Below are positions 8,365-16,462 of a stretch of DNA of 64,000 nucleotides, piece after piece. The first letter of the stretch is position 1. The number at the start of each line of letters is the position of its first letter. A program made the translations under genes and the position numbers. Source of the DNA: Gudongella sp034006985 (lineage in GTDB: Bacteria > Bacillota > Clostridia > Tissierellales > Tissierellaceae); NCBI GenBank assembly GCA_034006985.1, contig JAVERT010000001.1, forward strand, positions 124,001 to 188,000. Reading direction: 5' to 3'. The notes below the pieces were generated by a model that saw nothing but the letters and a program-made list of their open reading frames with translations, searched no databases and was not told the origin of the DNA.

Positions 8365-9564
8365 TTATTCCCCCCTGATTTCTAGAACTTTTGTTTTTAT
8401 AATACCATCTTTTAACTTAATATATAAATTATCATCAAGACTTAAATTTTCTATACTTTTAACTAAATCCTTGTTTTCATTAAAAACTAAACCATAACCC
8501 CTCTGGATACTCAATAGAGGATCACAAACATTTAAACGATTATAAAGCGAAAGAAGATGCTTTTCTTTATCTAAAAAACTTAGCTCAATACAATGGTCTA
8601 GTGTCTTAAATATTTTGTCCAAGTTCATTCTTCTGTCATTTATCTTTTGGATAGGATTTAGATAATGCAATCTCTTTTCAATGTTGTTTAAATAATAATT
8701 ATTATCTTCAATATTTCTAAATACTCTTTTTTCTATCTTTGTTCCTAGATTCCACAATCTCTCACTTAAACTATTCTTTTCAGGTAATGCTAATTCAGCA
8801 GCCGCTGAAGGGGTAGCCGCTCTTATATCTGCAACTAAGTCTGCAATCGTAAAGTCACTTTCGTGTCCAACAGCAGAGATAAGAGGAGTACTTAATCCAA
8901 AGATACACCTTGCTAGTTCCTCGTCATTAAATGCGAATAATTCCTCATAGGAGCCTCCCCCTCTGCCAACTATAATAAGATCAACATCATCTCTTTTGTC
9001 TAAGTATTTAAGACCCTTAATAATATCCTTAGGAGCATTATCACCCTGGACAAGGCATGGATATATTAATATATCCACTGCAGGGAATCGTCTTCTTAGG
9101 ACGCTTACAATGTCTCTAATTGCCGCTCCAGTTGAAGATGTTGCGACCCCTATTTTTTTTGGTAAGTAAGGTAATCCTTTTTTAGAACTTAAGCGAAATA
9201 AACCTTCTTTCTCAAGTTTTTCTTTTAATAAGTTGAACTTCTTATAAAGCTCACCCAATCCTTGTTTTTTCATAATTTTAACATATATCTGATATGTACC
9301 ATCTTTTTCATAAACGCTGACGCTTCCAGAAATCACAACTTTTAAACCATTACTAGGCTCAAAATCTATAGATTTATTATCTGTTTGAAACATAATGCAT
9401 TTTATTCTGCTTTTCTCATCCTTAAGACTAAAATACATATGCCCGCTGTAATGATGTGTAAAATTCGAGATTTCGCCTTCTACTTCTATAAAACTAAGTA
9501 AAATATCTCCTGAAATCAATTTTTTTATGTATCCATTTAATTCGCTTACCATCAAAGGCCTCAA
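8365..9564 (-). CDS. xseA: Exodeoxyribonuclease VII large subunit
   Basis: 399 residues. N-terminal OB-fold (about 5-100, with GEISNFTHHYSGHMYFSLKD), then the catalytic domain with GVATSSTGAAIRDI, the DLIIVGRGGGSYEELFAFNDEELAR motif region, and SAVGHESDFTIADLVADIRA with the conserved His and Asp residues. The C-terminus has the coiled-coil and RGY region. It forms a complex with XseB. It lies 3 bases after the Kae1-like gene in a tightly packed nusB-to-ispA operon. Confidence 0.96.
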   Translation of the reverse strand: MRPLMVSELNGYIKKLISGDILLSFIEVEGEISNFTHHYSGHMYFSLKDEKSRIKCIMFQTDNKSIDFEPSNGLKVVISGSVSVYEKDGTYQIYVKIMKKQGLGELYKKFNLLKEKLEKEGLFRLSSKKGLPYLPKKIGVATSSTGAAIRDIVSVLRRRFPAVDILIYPCLVQGDNAPKDIIKGLKYLDKRDDVDLIIVGRGGGSYEELFAFNDEELARCIFGLSTPLISAVGHESDFTIADLVADIRAATPSAAAELALPEKNSLSERLWNLGTKIEKRVFRNIEDNNYYLNNIEKRLHYLNPIQKINDRRMNLDKIFKTLDHCIELSFLDKEKHLLSLYNRLNVCDPLLSIQRGYGLVFNENKDLVKSIENLSLDDNLYIKLKDGIIKTKVLEIRGE

Positions 9565-9567
9565 ATA

Positions 9568-10509
9568 CTACACCTCCCAACCTTTTTTTATTCCAGTTAA
9601 ATATGCTATACCTACTGCATTATCACTTGATAGTTCTTTGTTTGCAAATAAAACATTGAAATCTGAGAGTTGATCTAATAGTCTATTTCTGATTATAGAA
9701 TTTGAAGCAACTCCACCAACAATAAATATAGTTTTTATATCTGTTTTATATAGAGAAAAAGCTATCCAATCTCTTATAATATCTGCAAAAAGTGAAAAAA
9801 GAGTAAAACTTATATCCTCTATTTTATAGTGCTTTTCATCAATTAATCTGGAAAAATAATTCTCTAAACCAGATAAATTGAAATAACCTTCATTAATTTT
9901 ATAAGGAATCTTAATATGTAACATCTTGCCCTTTTGTCCTATTCTTTCTAGCTCCGAACCACAAGGAAACTCCAGACCAATCTTTACACCCAATCTATCA
10001 ACTAACTGCCCAAAACTTATATCTAGACTGCCTCCTATTGTATCTAGCTCTAAATTATAGAGCCCATTAACACAATTTATCGATTCAGTAGTTCCACCAG
10101 ATAAATGAAGTGTTAAAAACTTTTCTTGTATATTATTATGTATTAAACATGACCCAATATGTCCTTCTTGATGGCTAAATCTTTTAAAAGGAATACCTAA
10201 AGAGTGGGATAGTGTTTTAGCAAAACCATCTCCAGCAAGAAAACAAGGCATATAAGAACCTTCAACCGTCCTGGGACGAGTAGAGACGCCTACTGATTCA
10301 ATTTCAGACATATTGATATCCATTTCATTAAAGAGCATGGGTAAGTTCTTTATATGCTGAAATAGGGCCTCCTGTTGCCTAAGCCCCTTCTTTCCTAATC
10401 CTACATCGAGTATTCTTCTCTTGTCACAGATAATATTGTTATTCGAATCTATTACAGCTAAAGATGTCGTATAATTGCTAGTATCTACACCTAAATATAA
10501 GCTTTTCAT
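9568..10509 (-). CDS. Kae1/TsaD-like ASKHA protein (M22 family paralogue)
   Basis: 313 residues. N-terminal GVDTSNYTTSLAVID matches the ASKHA fold start; HQEGHIGSC keeps the H-x3-H metal-binding pair of TsaD; GGTTES and GGVASN are nucleotide-binding loops. TsaD makes the t6A modification of tRNA. This gene is a shorter, diverged paralogue often seen beside nusB-xseA in clostridia; its function is not established, and I do not see a reason to call it TsaD itself. It overlaps nusB by 4 bases and lies 3 bases from xseA. Confidence 0.8.
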   Translation of the reverse strand: MKSLYLGVDTSNYTTSLAVIDSNNNIICDKRRILDVGLGKKGLRQQEALFQHIKNLPMLFNEMDINMSEIESVGVSTRPRTVEGSYMPCFLAGDGFAKTLSHSLGIPFKRFSHQEGHIGSCLIHNNIQEKFLTLHLSGGTTESINCVNGLYNLELDTIGGSLDISFGQLVDRLGVKIGLEFPCGSELERIGQKGKMLHIKIPYKINEGYFNLSGLENYFSRLIDEKHYKIEDISFTLFSLFADIIRDWIAFSLYKTDIKTIFIVGGVASNSIIRNRLLDQLSDFNVLFANKELSSDNAVGIAYLTGIKKGWEV

Positions 10510-10913
10510 TTTTTATCAATGGCACGAACAAAACCGCCTAAAACTCCATTTACATACTTATATGCATCGCTAGCACTAAATTTTTTGACCATTTCTATAG
10601 CTTCATTTATGGAGACCTCCACAGGAATATCATCCATATATAATATTTCATAAATTGCCACCCTTAGAGTAGCCAAATCAACTTTTGCAAGCCTTTCTAA
10701 TGACCAACCATCTAGTTGATTAGTAATATATTCATCTATTTGAGACTTGTTTTCTAGTATTCCACTGACAGTTGAACGAATATACCCAGACTCATTTTCT
10801 CCAAAGGGAAAATTTTCTAGGTAAGAATCAATGGCTAAAACATCAAATACACAATTACTATCCATTTGAAATAATAGTTGCATAGCTCCTTCTCTTGCTT
10901 GTTTTCTTCCCAT
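10506..10913 (-). CDS. nusB: Transcription antitermination factor NusB
   Basis: 135 residues. Starts MGRKQAREGAMQLLFQMD, the conserved NusB N-terminus, and ends with VSINEAIEMVKKFSASDAYKYVNGVLGGF, the conserved C-terminal helix pair. NusB with S10 (NusE) binds boxA of rRNA leaders to allow antitermination. First clear gene of the operon running to ispA, 26 bases after the Asp23 gene. Confidence 0.96.
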   Translation of the reverse strand: MGRKQAREGAMQLLFQMDSNCVFDVLAIDSYLENFPFGENESGYIRSTVSGILENKSQIDEYITNQLDGWSLERLAKVDLATLRVAIYEILYMDDIPVEVSINEAIEMVKKFSASDAYKYVNGVLGGFVRAIDKK

Positions 10914-10939
10914 TTCTTGCTCCTAACGAAAATAAGTCT

Positions 10940-11323
10940 CTATTTGGCCTTATCTTCTTCTGATTTTGTTCTTACTACCCCTTCAATATGAACTTCAACA
11001 TTCTTTACTAATAAATCTGTCATATTTTCAATCGCTTCTTTAACCCGAATTTGAACTTCTTCACCAACTTGATTAAGTTTAGCTCCATAAGAAAGGTTTA
11101 AATGTAACTCAAGTGATACTTCATTTCCAGTTACTTCAGTCTTAACACCTTTGCCATGATTCTTTTTACCTAAAAGCTCTGAAATTCCTCCAGCGAGATT
11201 ATTATTCATACCAACTACACCTTCAACCTCCATTGCTGCAGTTGAAGCAATGGTAGATATTACATCATTGGATATATTTATCACACCATTTTCTATATAT
11301 TCATTCTTTACATTTTCAGCCAT
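10940..11323 (-). CDS. Asp23/Gls24 family envelope stress protein
   Basis: 127 residues. NGVINISNDVISTIASTAAMEVEGVVGM is the typical Asp23 start, and NEVSLELHLNLSYGAKLNQVGEEVQIRVKEAIENMTDLLVKNVEVHIEGV the core. Asp23 proteins associate with the membrane and respond to cell-wall stress. This copy is the one linked to nusB (YqhY type), which in Bacillus affects acetyl-CoA carboxylase control; whether that holds here is unknown. Confidence 0.92.
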   Translation of the reverse strand: MAENVKNEYIENGVINISNDVISTIASTAAMEVEGVVGMNNNLAGGISELLGKKNHGKGVKTEVTGNEVSLELHLNLSYGAKLNQVGEEVQIRVKEAIENMTDLLVKNVEVHIEGVVRTKSEEDKAK

Positions 11324-11339
11324 TTCAACACCCCCTTAC

Positions 11340-11369
11340 GAAAAACTAGCCTAAAGCTGAGCTTTAGGC
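11340..11369 (-). terminator. Intrinsic terminator after the CD1247-like gene
   Basis: GCCTAAAGC / GCTTTAGGC stem (11349-11369) followed on the minus strand by TAGTTTTT. It lies between the acidic protein gene and the Asp23 gene, so efp plus the acidic gene form one unit. Confidence 0.75.
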
Positions 11370-11375
11370 CATATA

Positions 11376-11723
11376 TTACTCTTCGTCTTCATCCTCAAAT
11401 TCGTCATCCTTATCCTTATAACAATTACATCCTTCATCGTCACAGCAATCATCAAATTCATCGAAATCAAAATCATCATCAAAATCAGAATCATCGTCTT
11501 CACCATAAATATCATCTTCTACATCTGCCAAATCTTCATCGATAAAATTAACATACTCTTCAAGGTCGATTTGATCTTCAACTACTTCTTCCATAACTTC
11601 AGCAAATTCCTCTAAAGTTTCAACAACAGCCATTAATAATTTTCCTTCTTTGCTAGAATCGTCAATTCCCAATCCATCAGCTAGACCCTTAAGATATGAT
11701 ACTTTTTGAAATAAATATTCCAT
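11376..11723 (-). CDS. CD1247-like acidic protein
   Basis: 115 residues. The first ~65 residues (MEYLFQKVSYLKGLADGLGI, then EGKLLMAVVETLEEFAEVMEEV) match the CD1247 N-terminal domain of clostridia, of unknown function. After that it is extremely acidic (long Asp/Glu runs) with a cysteine cluster, CCDDEGCNCYK (about 91-101). The cluster suggests metal binding, but that is inference. It lies 13 bases after efp and before a terminator. Confidence 0.8.
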   Translation of the reverse strand: MEYLFQKVSYLKGLADGLGIDDSSKEGKLLMAVVETLEEFAEVMEEVVEDQIDLEEYVNFIDEDLADVEDDIYGEDDDSDFDDDFDFDEFDDCCDDEGCNCYKDKDDEFEDEDEE

Positions 11724-11736
11724 TTTTTTACCCTCC

Positions 11737-12294
11737 TTATACTCTGGAAAGATACTCTCCAGTTCTTGTATCTATTTTTATTTTATCACCAATGTTCACA
11801 AACATAGGAACTTGGATTGATACCCCAGTTTGAACAATTGCTGCTTTTGTCGCACCTTGCGCTGTATCACCTTTTACTCCAGGTTCAGTCTCAACAACTT
11901 CTAATTCAACAAAGTTATCAGGTTGAACTTCAATAGCTTTGCCTTTAAAAAACTTAATCTGAGCAATATCATTTTCTCTGATATATTTTAGAGCTTCTTC
12001 AACTGCTTCATGATCTAGAGGTAATTGCTCATAGGTATCTAAATCCATAAAGTAATATATCTGCCCATCTGAATACAAATACTGCATCTCTTTAGTTTCA
12101 ATAACAGCCTTTTCAAATCTCTCAGTAGGATTAAATGTTACTTCTTTAAAACCTCCACTAAGTACATTTTTAAGTTTTGTTCTAACAAAAGCTGCACCTT
12201 TACCAGGTTTAACATGTTGAAAATCTACTATTTGAAAAACTTCACCATCCCAAACAAATGTGATACCTTTTCTAAACTCTCCTGCTTGTATCAA
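11737..12294 (-). CDS. efp: Elongation factor P, with TTG start
   Basis: EF-P relieves ribosome stalling at polyproline. The protein starts LIQAGEFRKGITFVWDGEVF and has 185 residues, the standard length. Lys near residue 32 (PGKGAAFVRTK) is the loop lysine. I chose the TTG at 12294: a GGAGG lies 7 bases before it, and the promoter at 12362-12390 lies inside the longer ORF that runs to 12390, so that ORF cannot be the real start. First gene of the efp-acidic protein unit. Confidence 0.95.
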   Translation of the reverse strand: MIQAGEFRKGITFVWDGEVFQIVDFQHVKPGKGAAFVRTKLKNVLSGGFKEVTFNPTERFEKAVIETKEMQYLYSDGQIYYFMDLDTYEQLPLDHEAVEEALKYIRENDIAQIKFFKGKAIEVQPDNFVELEVVETEPGVKGDTAQGATKAAIVQTGVSIQVPMFVNIGDKIKIDTRTGEYLSRV

Positions 12295-12361
12295 TCTAAA
12301 ACCTCCAATTCTGACTTTATTCCTTCTCAAAAGAAAAGAATAAAATATCTTTACTAAGATT

Positions 12362-12390
12362 ATTATATCAGTATCTAAGATAGCTAACAA
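12362..12390 (-). promoter_or_regulatory. Promoter of efp
   Basis: -35 TTGTTA at 12385-12390, 17-bp spacer, -10 TATAAT at 12362-12367 (minus strand). Gives a leader of about 60 nt before the TTG start of efp. Confidence 0.8.
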
Positions 12391-12419
12391 GCTAAAAGTT
12401 AAAGACTTCTAAATATTAT

Positions 12420-13412
12420 TTATTCAATCTCTATTTTTACAATCTCTGGGTCTACTAATGGAGATAAATACTTTGCATATTTCAAGTAATTTCCAGCACC
12501 ATAGTTAATTTCAACAGCCTCTCTTGGGTCTTTAAAGGAGTTTAAAACTACTTTGCCAGTGATGGTTGATATTTCCTCTGCTTCTCGTTTTATCTCCCCA
12601 TCTTTTATTAATATAATCCCCTGAAAATTACATTTTCCTTTAAAAGACAAATCTCCATTTTCTATGTATATAATACCACTTAACATTACAGAGCTATATC
12701 CTGAACAATCTATTAATACATTATTTCTATTAAACCCATCCTTTTCTACAATCAAAACCACTCTATTATTGATAATATTAACATAATTACAATTGCTATT
12801 ATCCAAATATAGTCTGCTAGGTCCAAAAGGCTTTGCTAATATTCGAATCTCATTATTATTTGATGTTCTAACCAATGAATGAGCACTTGGCAAAAAATCC
12901 GTATCAATAGAATCCGGAATGATTGTCAACAACTCTTCAACTTTGTTTATGTGTTCTTCTGAAGAGTTCTGTGAATAGACAAGGCCATTGTCACAATCGT
13001 CAATCTCTCTATTAAAGATGTTTCCAGTTATATTCTTACTAACATCCATACCCTTATAAGTAGCTGATATATTAAGCTTATACTTAGGTCTATCATCCTT
13101 ATTGTTTTCAAAAGAAAGTTTGCCAGATGTATTTTCTAACAATGTTGATGCTATTGGAATATTATGCTCCATGTTATCAAATTTATCTGGATATAGTTTA
13201 ATAATCTCTATTATCTTGTCATTTATACCAGCTTCATTATAAACCAATCTATTTATTTCAGTTTCTAAATTTAGCTCTCCCTGAATCATATCTACCCTAT
13301 TACTATTTAGCTTAGCTTGAATAAAAAGGGTTTGCCAAGCGAATGCCAAAATGGGTAGACACACTGCACTGATTATTAAAACGAATAATGTAGTAGAACC
13401 AGTTCTATTCAA
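12420..13412 (-). CDS. PilX-like pilus assembly protein (unassigned)
   Basis: 330 residues, not recognised as a named family. One N-terminal membrane helix (about 5-30) follows a short basic start, MNRTGSTTLFVLII, like PilX proteins, and the remainder is outside. The C-terminal third (about 215-280, with SGIIYIENGDLSFKGKCNFQGIILIKDGEI) is a run of short beta strands like the beta-helix segments seen in PilX-type proteins with polymer-like domains. It overlaps the PilW-like gene by 4 bases and is the last gene of the pilD-led block. Confidence 0.6.
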   Translation of the reverse strand: MNRTGSTTLFVLIISAVCLPILAFAWQTLFIQAKLNSNRVDMIQGELNLETEINRLVYNEAGINDKIIEIIKLYPDKFDNMEHNIPIASTLLENTSGKLSFENNKDDRPKYKLNISATYKGMDVSKNITGNIFNREIDDCDNGLVYSQNSSEEHINKVEELLTIIPDSIDTDFLPSAHSLVRTSNNNEIRILAKPFGPSRLYLDNSNCNYVNIINNRVVLIVEKDGFNRNNVLIDCSGYSSVMLSGIIYIENGDLSFKGKCNFQGIILIKDGEIKREAEEISTITGKVVLNSFKDPREAVEINYGAGNYLKYAKYLSPLVDPEIVKIEIE

Positions 13413-13981
13413 TTTAACCCTCTCTTATTTAAGTCATCTCTAAGATATAATGTTTCCATAAAAGAATACTCTTTACCATCAGCTTTATCTCGAGTTCGTA
13501 TAACAAGACAAAGAAGCATATTATCCTTATCATAATATGAATCTTTAATATCATAAACATTTTCTAAAATAGGGTTATTACCTCTCAAACCCGGCATATT
13601 CTTTGGACATTTATCATGAGTTTCAAAGCTAATCCTAGTTAGAATTTCTCCATCTAGTTTATAAAATATATGATTAAAATATGCATCCTCTTTAACAATA
13701 AAAAATCCTAAAGTATCAGTATATAAAAAATTATCTGGCAAGTAATCATCCATAGAAACAATTTCACTTGCTCCAATAATTTCTTCTCTGATATATTCAA
13801 TTGCAAATCTACCTTGAAGTAAATAGTCATCCTCAACCTGTACTTCATTAGATACACGTGAAGTAAAACTAAATATACTAAAAGCCAATGCTATCAATAA
13901 ACCAGTTAGTCCTATCCCAATAACTAACTCAATAAGTGTAAATCCTCTATTTCTCATTTCTTGAAGCCTGAAATTTAGCAC
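13409..13981 (-). CDS. PilW/PilJ-like minor prepilin, GTG start
   Basis: 190 residues. MRNRGFTLIELVIGIGLTGLL is the class III signal with mature E5. I place the start at the GTG of 13981: a GAGGAGG lies six bases before it and gives a 13-residue leader; the inner ATG before RNRG has no good ribosome site. The soluble part carries the long helix and Cys pair (Cys residues near 118 and 155) seen in minor pilins. Overlaps the preceding pilin gene by 35 bases. Confidence 0.78.
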   Translation of the reverse strand: MLNFRLQEMRNRGFTLIELVIGIGLTGLLIALAFSIFSFTSRVSNEVQVEDDYLLQGRFAIEYIREEIIGASEIVSMDDYLPDNFLYTDTLGFFIVKEDAYFNHIFYKLDGEILTRISFETHDKCPKNMPGLRGNNPILENVYDIKDSYYDKDNMLLCLVIRTRDKADGKEYSFMETLYLRDDLNKRGLN

Positions 13982-14324
13982 TTATATCCTCCTCTAGAAA
14001 CTTTACTTCAACGCTATATATTTGATAATTCTCTGAAATCGAATCTATATATATCGTAGCCTTTAAATTATCAGAAAGTAGATTATCATCATAATCTATA
14101 GAACTACCTTCAGTTAGAGCATCAAGTAGATCATTGTTTATTACACTAGGATGTTTTAAAGTCTGGACAATCCTTTGAGCTTGATCAATTACAGTAGCTT
14201 TCTTTTCAGCTTTGCAAATTTGGATTTTCGTAGCTGATATTGAAGGAAAAACAACCGAAGCTAAAAGGCCTATTAGTGCAAACCCAATTATAATATCGAT
14301 TAATACAAAACCTTTTTGTTTCAT
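13947..14324 (-). CDS. Minor prepilin with Asp at mature position 5
   Basis: 125 residues. MKQKGFVLIDIIIGFALIGLLASVV is a class III signal. The residue at mature position 5 is Asp (F-V-L-I-D), not Glu. E5 normally forms a salt bridge to the N-terminal amine of the next subunit; a change often marks a pilin that sits at the tip. Short C-terminal domain. Lies between the FimT-like and PilW-like genes. Confidence 0.78.
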   Translation of the reverse strand: MKQKGFVLIDIIIGFALIGLLASVVFPSISATKIQICKAEKKATVIDQAQRIVQTLKHPSVINNDLLDALTEGSSIDYDDNLLSDNLKATIYIDSISENYQIYSVEVKFLEEDISAKFQASRNEK

Positions 14325-14327
14325 ATT

Positions 14328-14780
14328 TTAGTTATCCTTTCTTAGACTTATCTTTGAAGTTACTGGTGCTATTGCTAGCTCATAATTTTCTGAACCTTTC
14401 TTTATTATAACTGTCCCAGCATTCCCAATAGCTCCATTAGGATTAAAAATATAATTAGTAAAGTTCTTACTCTTAAACTCTACTCCGCCATATAATTCCC
14501 TCTCAAGTATCTTTTCACCACCTATATATTTGATTTCGTAAGAATTCTTTGTAATATAGAAATAAGCCCCTATTGCTTTATTTTCAATAATCGCCTTATT
14601 TCTTGCTTGTCTTATATCTTTCTCAAATATTCTTAGTTGTTGATTTTGATTATAAGTCTTAAAAGCTTTTGAATTAGGTATTGCAATGGTTAAAAGCAAA
14701 GAAAAAAGAGCTAATACAACAATCAGCTCGATTAGTGTATAGCCCTTCTTTTTTTCTTTATAATTTGTTAATATCTCCAT
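14328..14780 (-). CDS. GspH/FimT-like minor prepilin
   Basis: 150 residues. KKKGYTLIELIVVLALFSLLLTIAIP is the class III signal, with Tyr replacing Phe at mature position 1, followed by KDIRQARNKAI, the FimT/GspH-type segment, and a beta-rich domain (FNPNGAIGNAGTVIIKKG). Such pilins prime pilus assembly. The start overlaps the SLH gene by 13 bases. Confidence 0.82.
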   Translation of the reverse strand: MEILTNYKEKKKGYTLIELIVVLALFSLLLTIAIPNSKAFKTYNQNQQLRIFEKDIRQARNKAIIENKAIGAYFYITKNSYEIKYIGGEKILERELYGGVEFKSKNFTNYIFNPNGAIGNAGTVIIKKGSENYELAIAPVTSKISLRKDN

Positions 14781-16450
14781 TGATTCAGTACATAAAGCAT
14801 ATATGCAACTTCTGCTCTAGTTATTTTACTATCCACATTCTGGAAGCTTGGAGATCTGTAACCCTTATCAAACATCATTTGTTCTGCTAAGGTGTTCCAT
14901 TTGAAATTATAATTATTTAAAACCCTGCCCATTATTAGCTCCACTTCATAATACGAGATTGAATTGTATGGTCTAAAGGTTCTGTCAGTATAGCCGTATA
15001 TATAGCCTTTTGACAAACCGTAGCTAATCATATTACCATAAGATTGGAATTGTTGATAATCCTTAAAGTAAGTAGCATTAGCAATATAGTTTGGCAATGT
15101 CCAGCTTTCAGCTCTGCTTAAAAGAATAAGAAACTCCGCTCTTGTTACTGGTTGATCTGGTTTAAAAGTTCCGTCAAGGTAAGTCTGTCCTGGATAACCA
15201 GTTATTATACCTCTTCTTACCATAGTTTCAATTTCTTCTTTTGCCCAATGATCTCTTATATCAGTTAAAACCCTAATGCTGGTATCCATAAAAACTACAA
15301 ATTCACTTTCTCTATTAGATAATGTAGATGGAAGAAGCTCTGCATATATTACATTCTCTTCTATCCTTGATGGTACGTATGACCACACATCATCCACTAA
15401 TTTATATAGTCCAGCTTTATTTTTGTCTCCATAGTATGGAAAACTGACTGTTATAGTATTGCTATCATCAAGTGTTCCAGCAGGATTGTCAATTTTTATA
15501 CCATATACTTCAGATGCTCGGTTATATGTGCCAAAAGTATAATAGTCTGTGTTTCTTGTATTTACGGTTACCATAAGTGGCATATAAAAGGCACCCGGTT
15601 TAACAGTAACATTTAAGCTATTATCAATGCTTATATCCCCTCCAGCAGAAGTTATCATATTAGATACTGATTTTATTAAAGAATCTTCTTGGGATAAAGC
15701 TCTAAACTTCTCGTTATAAGCTCGCATATACTCTCGTTTAAAGCTTTCAATAAAGGCATCTTCATACTCATCATTGCCAAGTTTAAGTCTATATTTATCT
15801 CTTATCTCAGAATCATCTAATAAGTCTCTTTCGTCATTCATCGAGTTTTTATAGAGATAGTCTTTCTCAGCATTTAGTATTCCCATTGCTTCACCAGTTG
15901 CTTTCCCATCATCAAGACCTTGCTCCATACTCATCTTTGGGGGATCTAGCAATGCTATTTCATAATTTTCTTCATAGCTATCTTGAAAAGCTAAAGTAAA
16001 TTCAACAATAAAAGCATCCTCATATTCTTCAGGCATCTCATCTAAATCATACATTTTTATAATTGACTTATCATTTGGTATAGCATTACGCCAATCACTT
16101 TCATCTCCATTATAAAAGTCTTCTAAAGCTAATGTTTTTCCTAAAGCTTCTCCTAAAGATACAGCATAATTTACTTCCACATCCCCCTCAAGAGCATCTT
16201 CATAACCTTTTTTGAAACCTTCCTCAAATTCATCTTTATCTACTATTTGATCAAGTACATCGTCATCTGCGACACGAAGGTATTGAAAATACGCTTCGTC
16301 AAAATCATCATATTGCGGTTTATCCTCATAATAGGATACTCCTTCTGTATACCCTGAATCATAATCATCACCTGTTGCAAGAACCCCTCCCGGTATAATA
16401 AGGAGAGTAAAAATTACTGTTAAAACCATTATAAGTTTAATATTTTTCAT
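14768..16450 (-). CDS. SLH-domain surface protein of the pilus locus
   Basis: 560 residues. The N-terminal signal peptide is MKNIKLIMVLTVIFTLLIIPGGVLA (about 1-25). Residues 26-270 are acidic and hold repeated [F/Y]xxG[F/Y]xxGxxEA-like helical motifs (DSGYTEGVSYYE, EEGFKKGYEDAL). A beta-rich part follows, then two clear SLH repeats (about 393-450 and 460-515) and a third, partial one. SLH domains bind wall polysaccharide. In this position it may anchor or open the wall for the pilus; that is inference. It lies 13 bases before pilO. Confidence 0.8.
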   Translation of the reverse strand: MKNIKLIMVLTVIFTLLIIPGGVLATGDDYDSGYTEGVSYYEDKPQYDDFDEAYFQYLRVADDDVLDQIVDKDEFEEGFKKGYEDALEGDVEVNYAVSLGEALGKTLALEDFYNGDESDWRNAIPNDKSIIKMYDLDEMPEEYEDAFIVEFTLAFQDSYEENYEIALLDPPKMSMEQGLDDGKATGEAMGILNAEKDYLYKNSMNDERDLLDDSEIRDKYRLKLGNDEYEDAFIESFKREYMRAYNEKFRALSQEDSLIKSVSNMITSAGGDISIDNSLNVTVKPGAFYMPLMVTVNTRNTDYYTFGTYNRASEVYGIKIDNPAGTLDDSNTITVSFPYYGDKNKAGLYKLVDDVWSYVPSRIEENVIYAELLPSTLSNRESEFVVFMDTSIRVLTDIRDHWAKEEIETMVRRGIITGYPGQTYLDGTFKPDQPVTRAEFLILLSRAESWTLPNYIANATYFKDYQQFQSYGNMISYGLSKGYIYGYTDRTFRPYNSISYYEVELIMGRVLNNYNFKWNTLAEQMMFDKGYRSPSFQNVDSKITRAEVAYMLYVLNQWRY

Positions 16451-16462
16451 TCTATCTCCTCC

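Noticed and set aside
12295..12390. N-terminal extension of EF-P
   Set aside because: Covers the promoter of the gene and gives an abnormal length; TTG at 12294 has the ribosome site.
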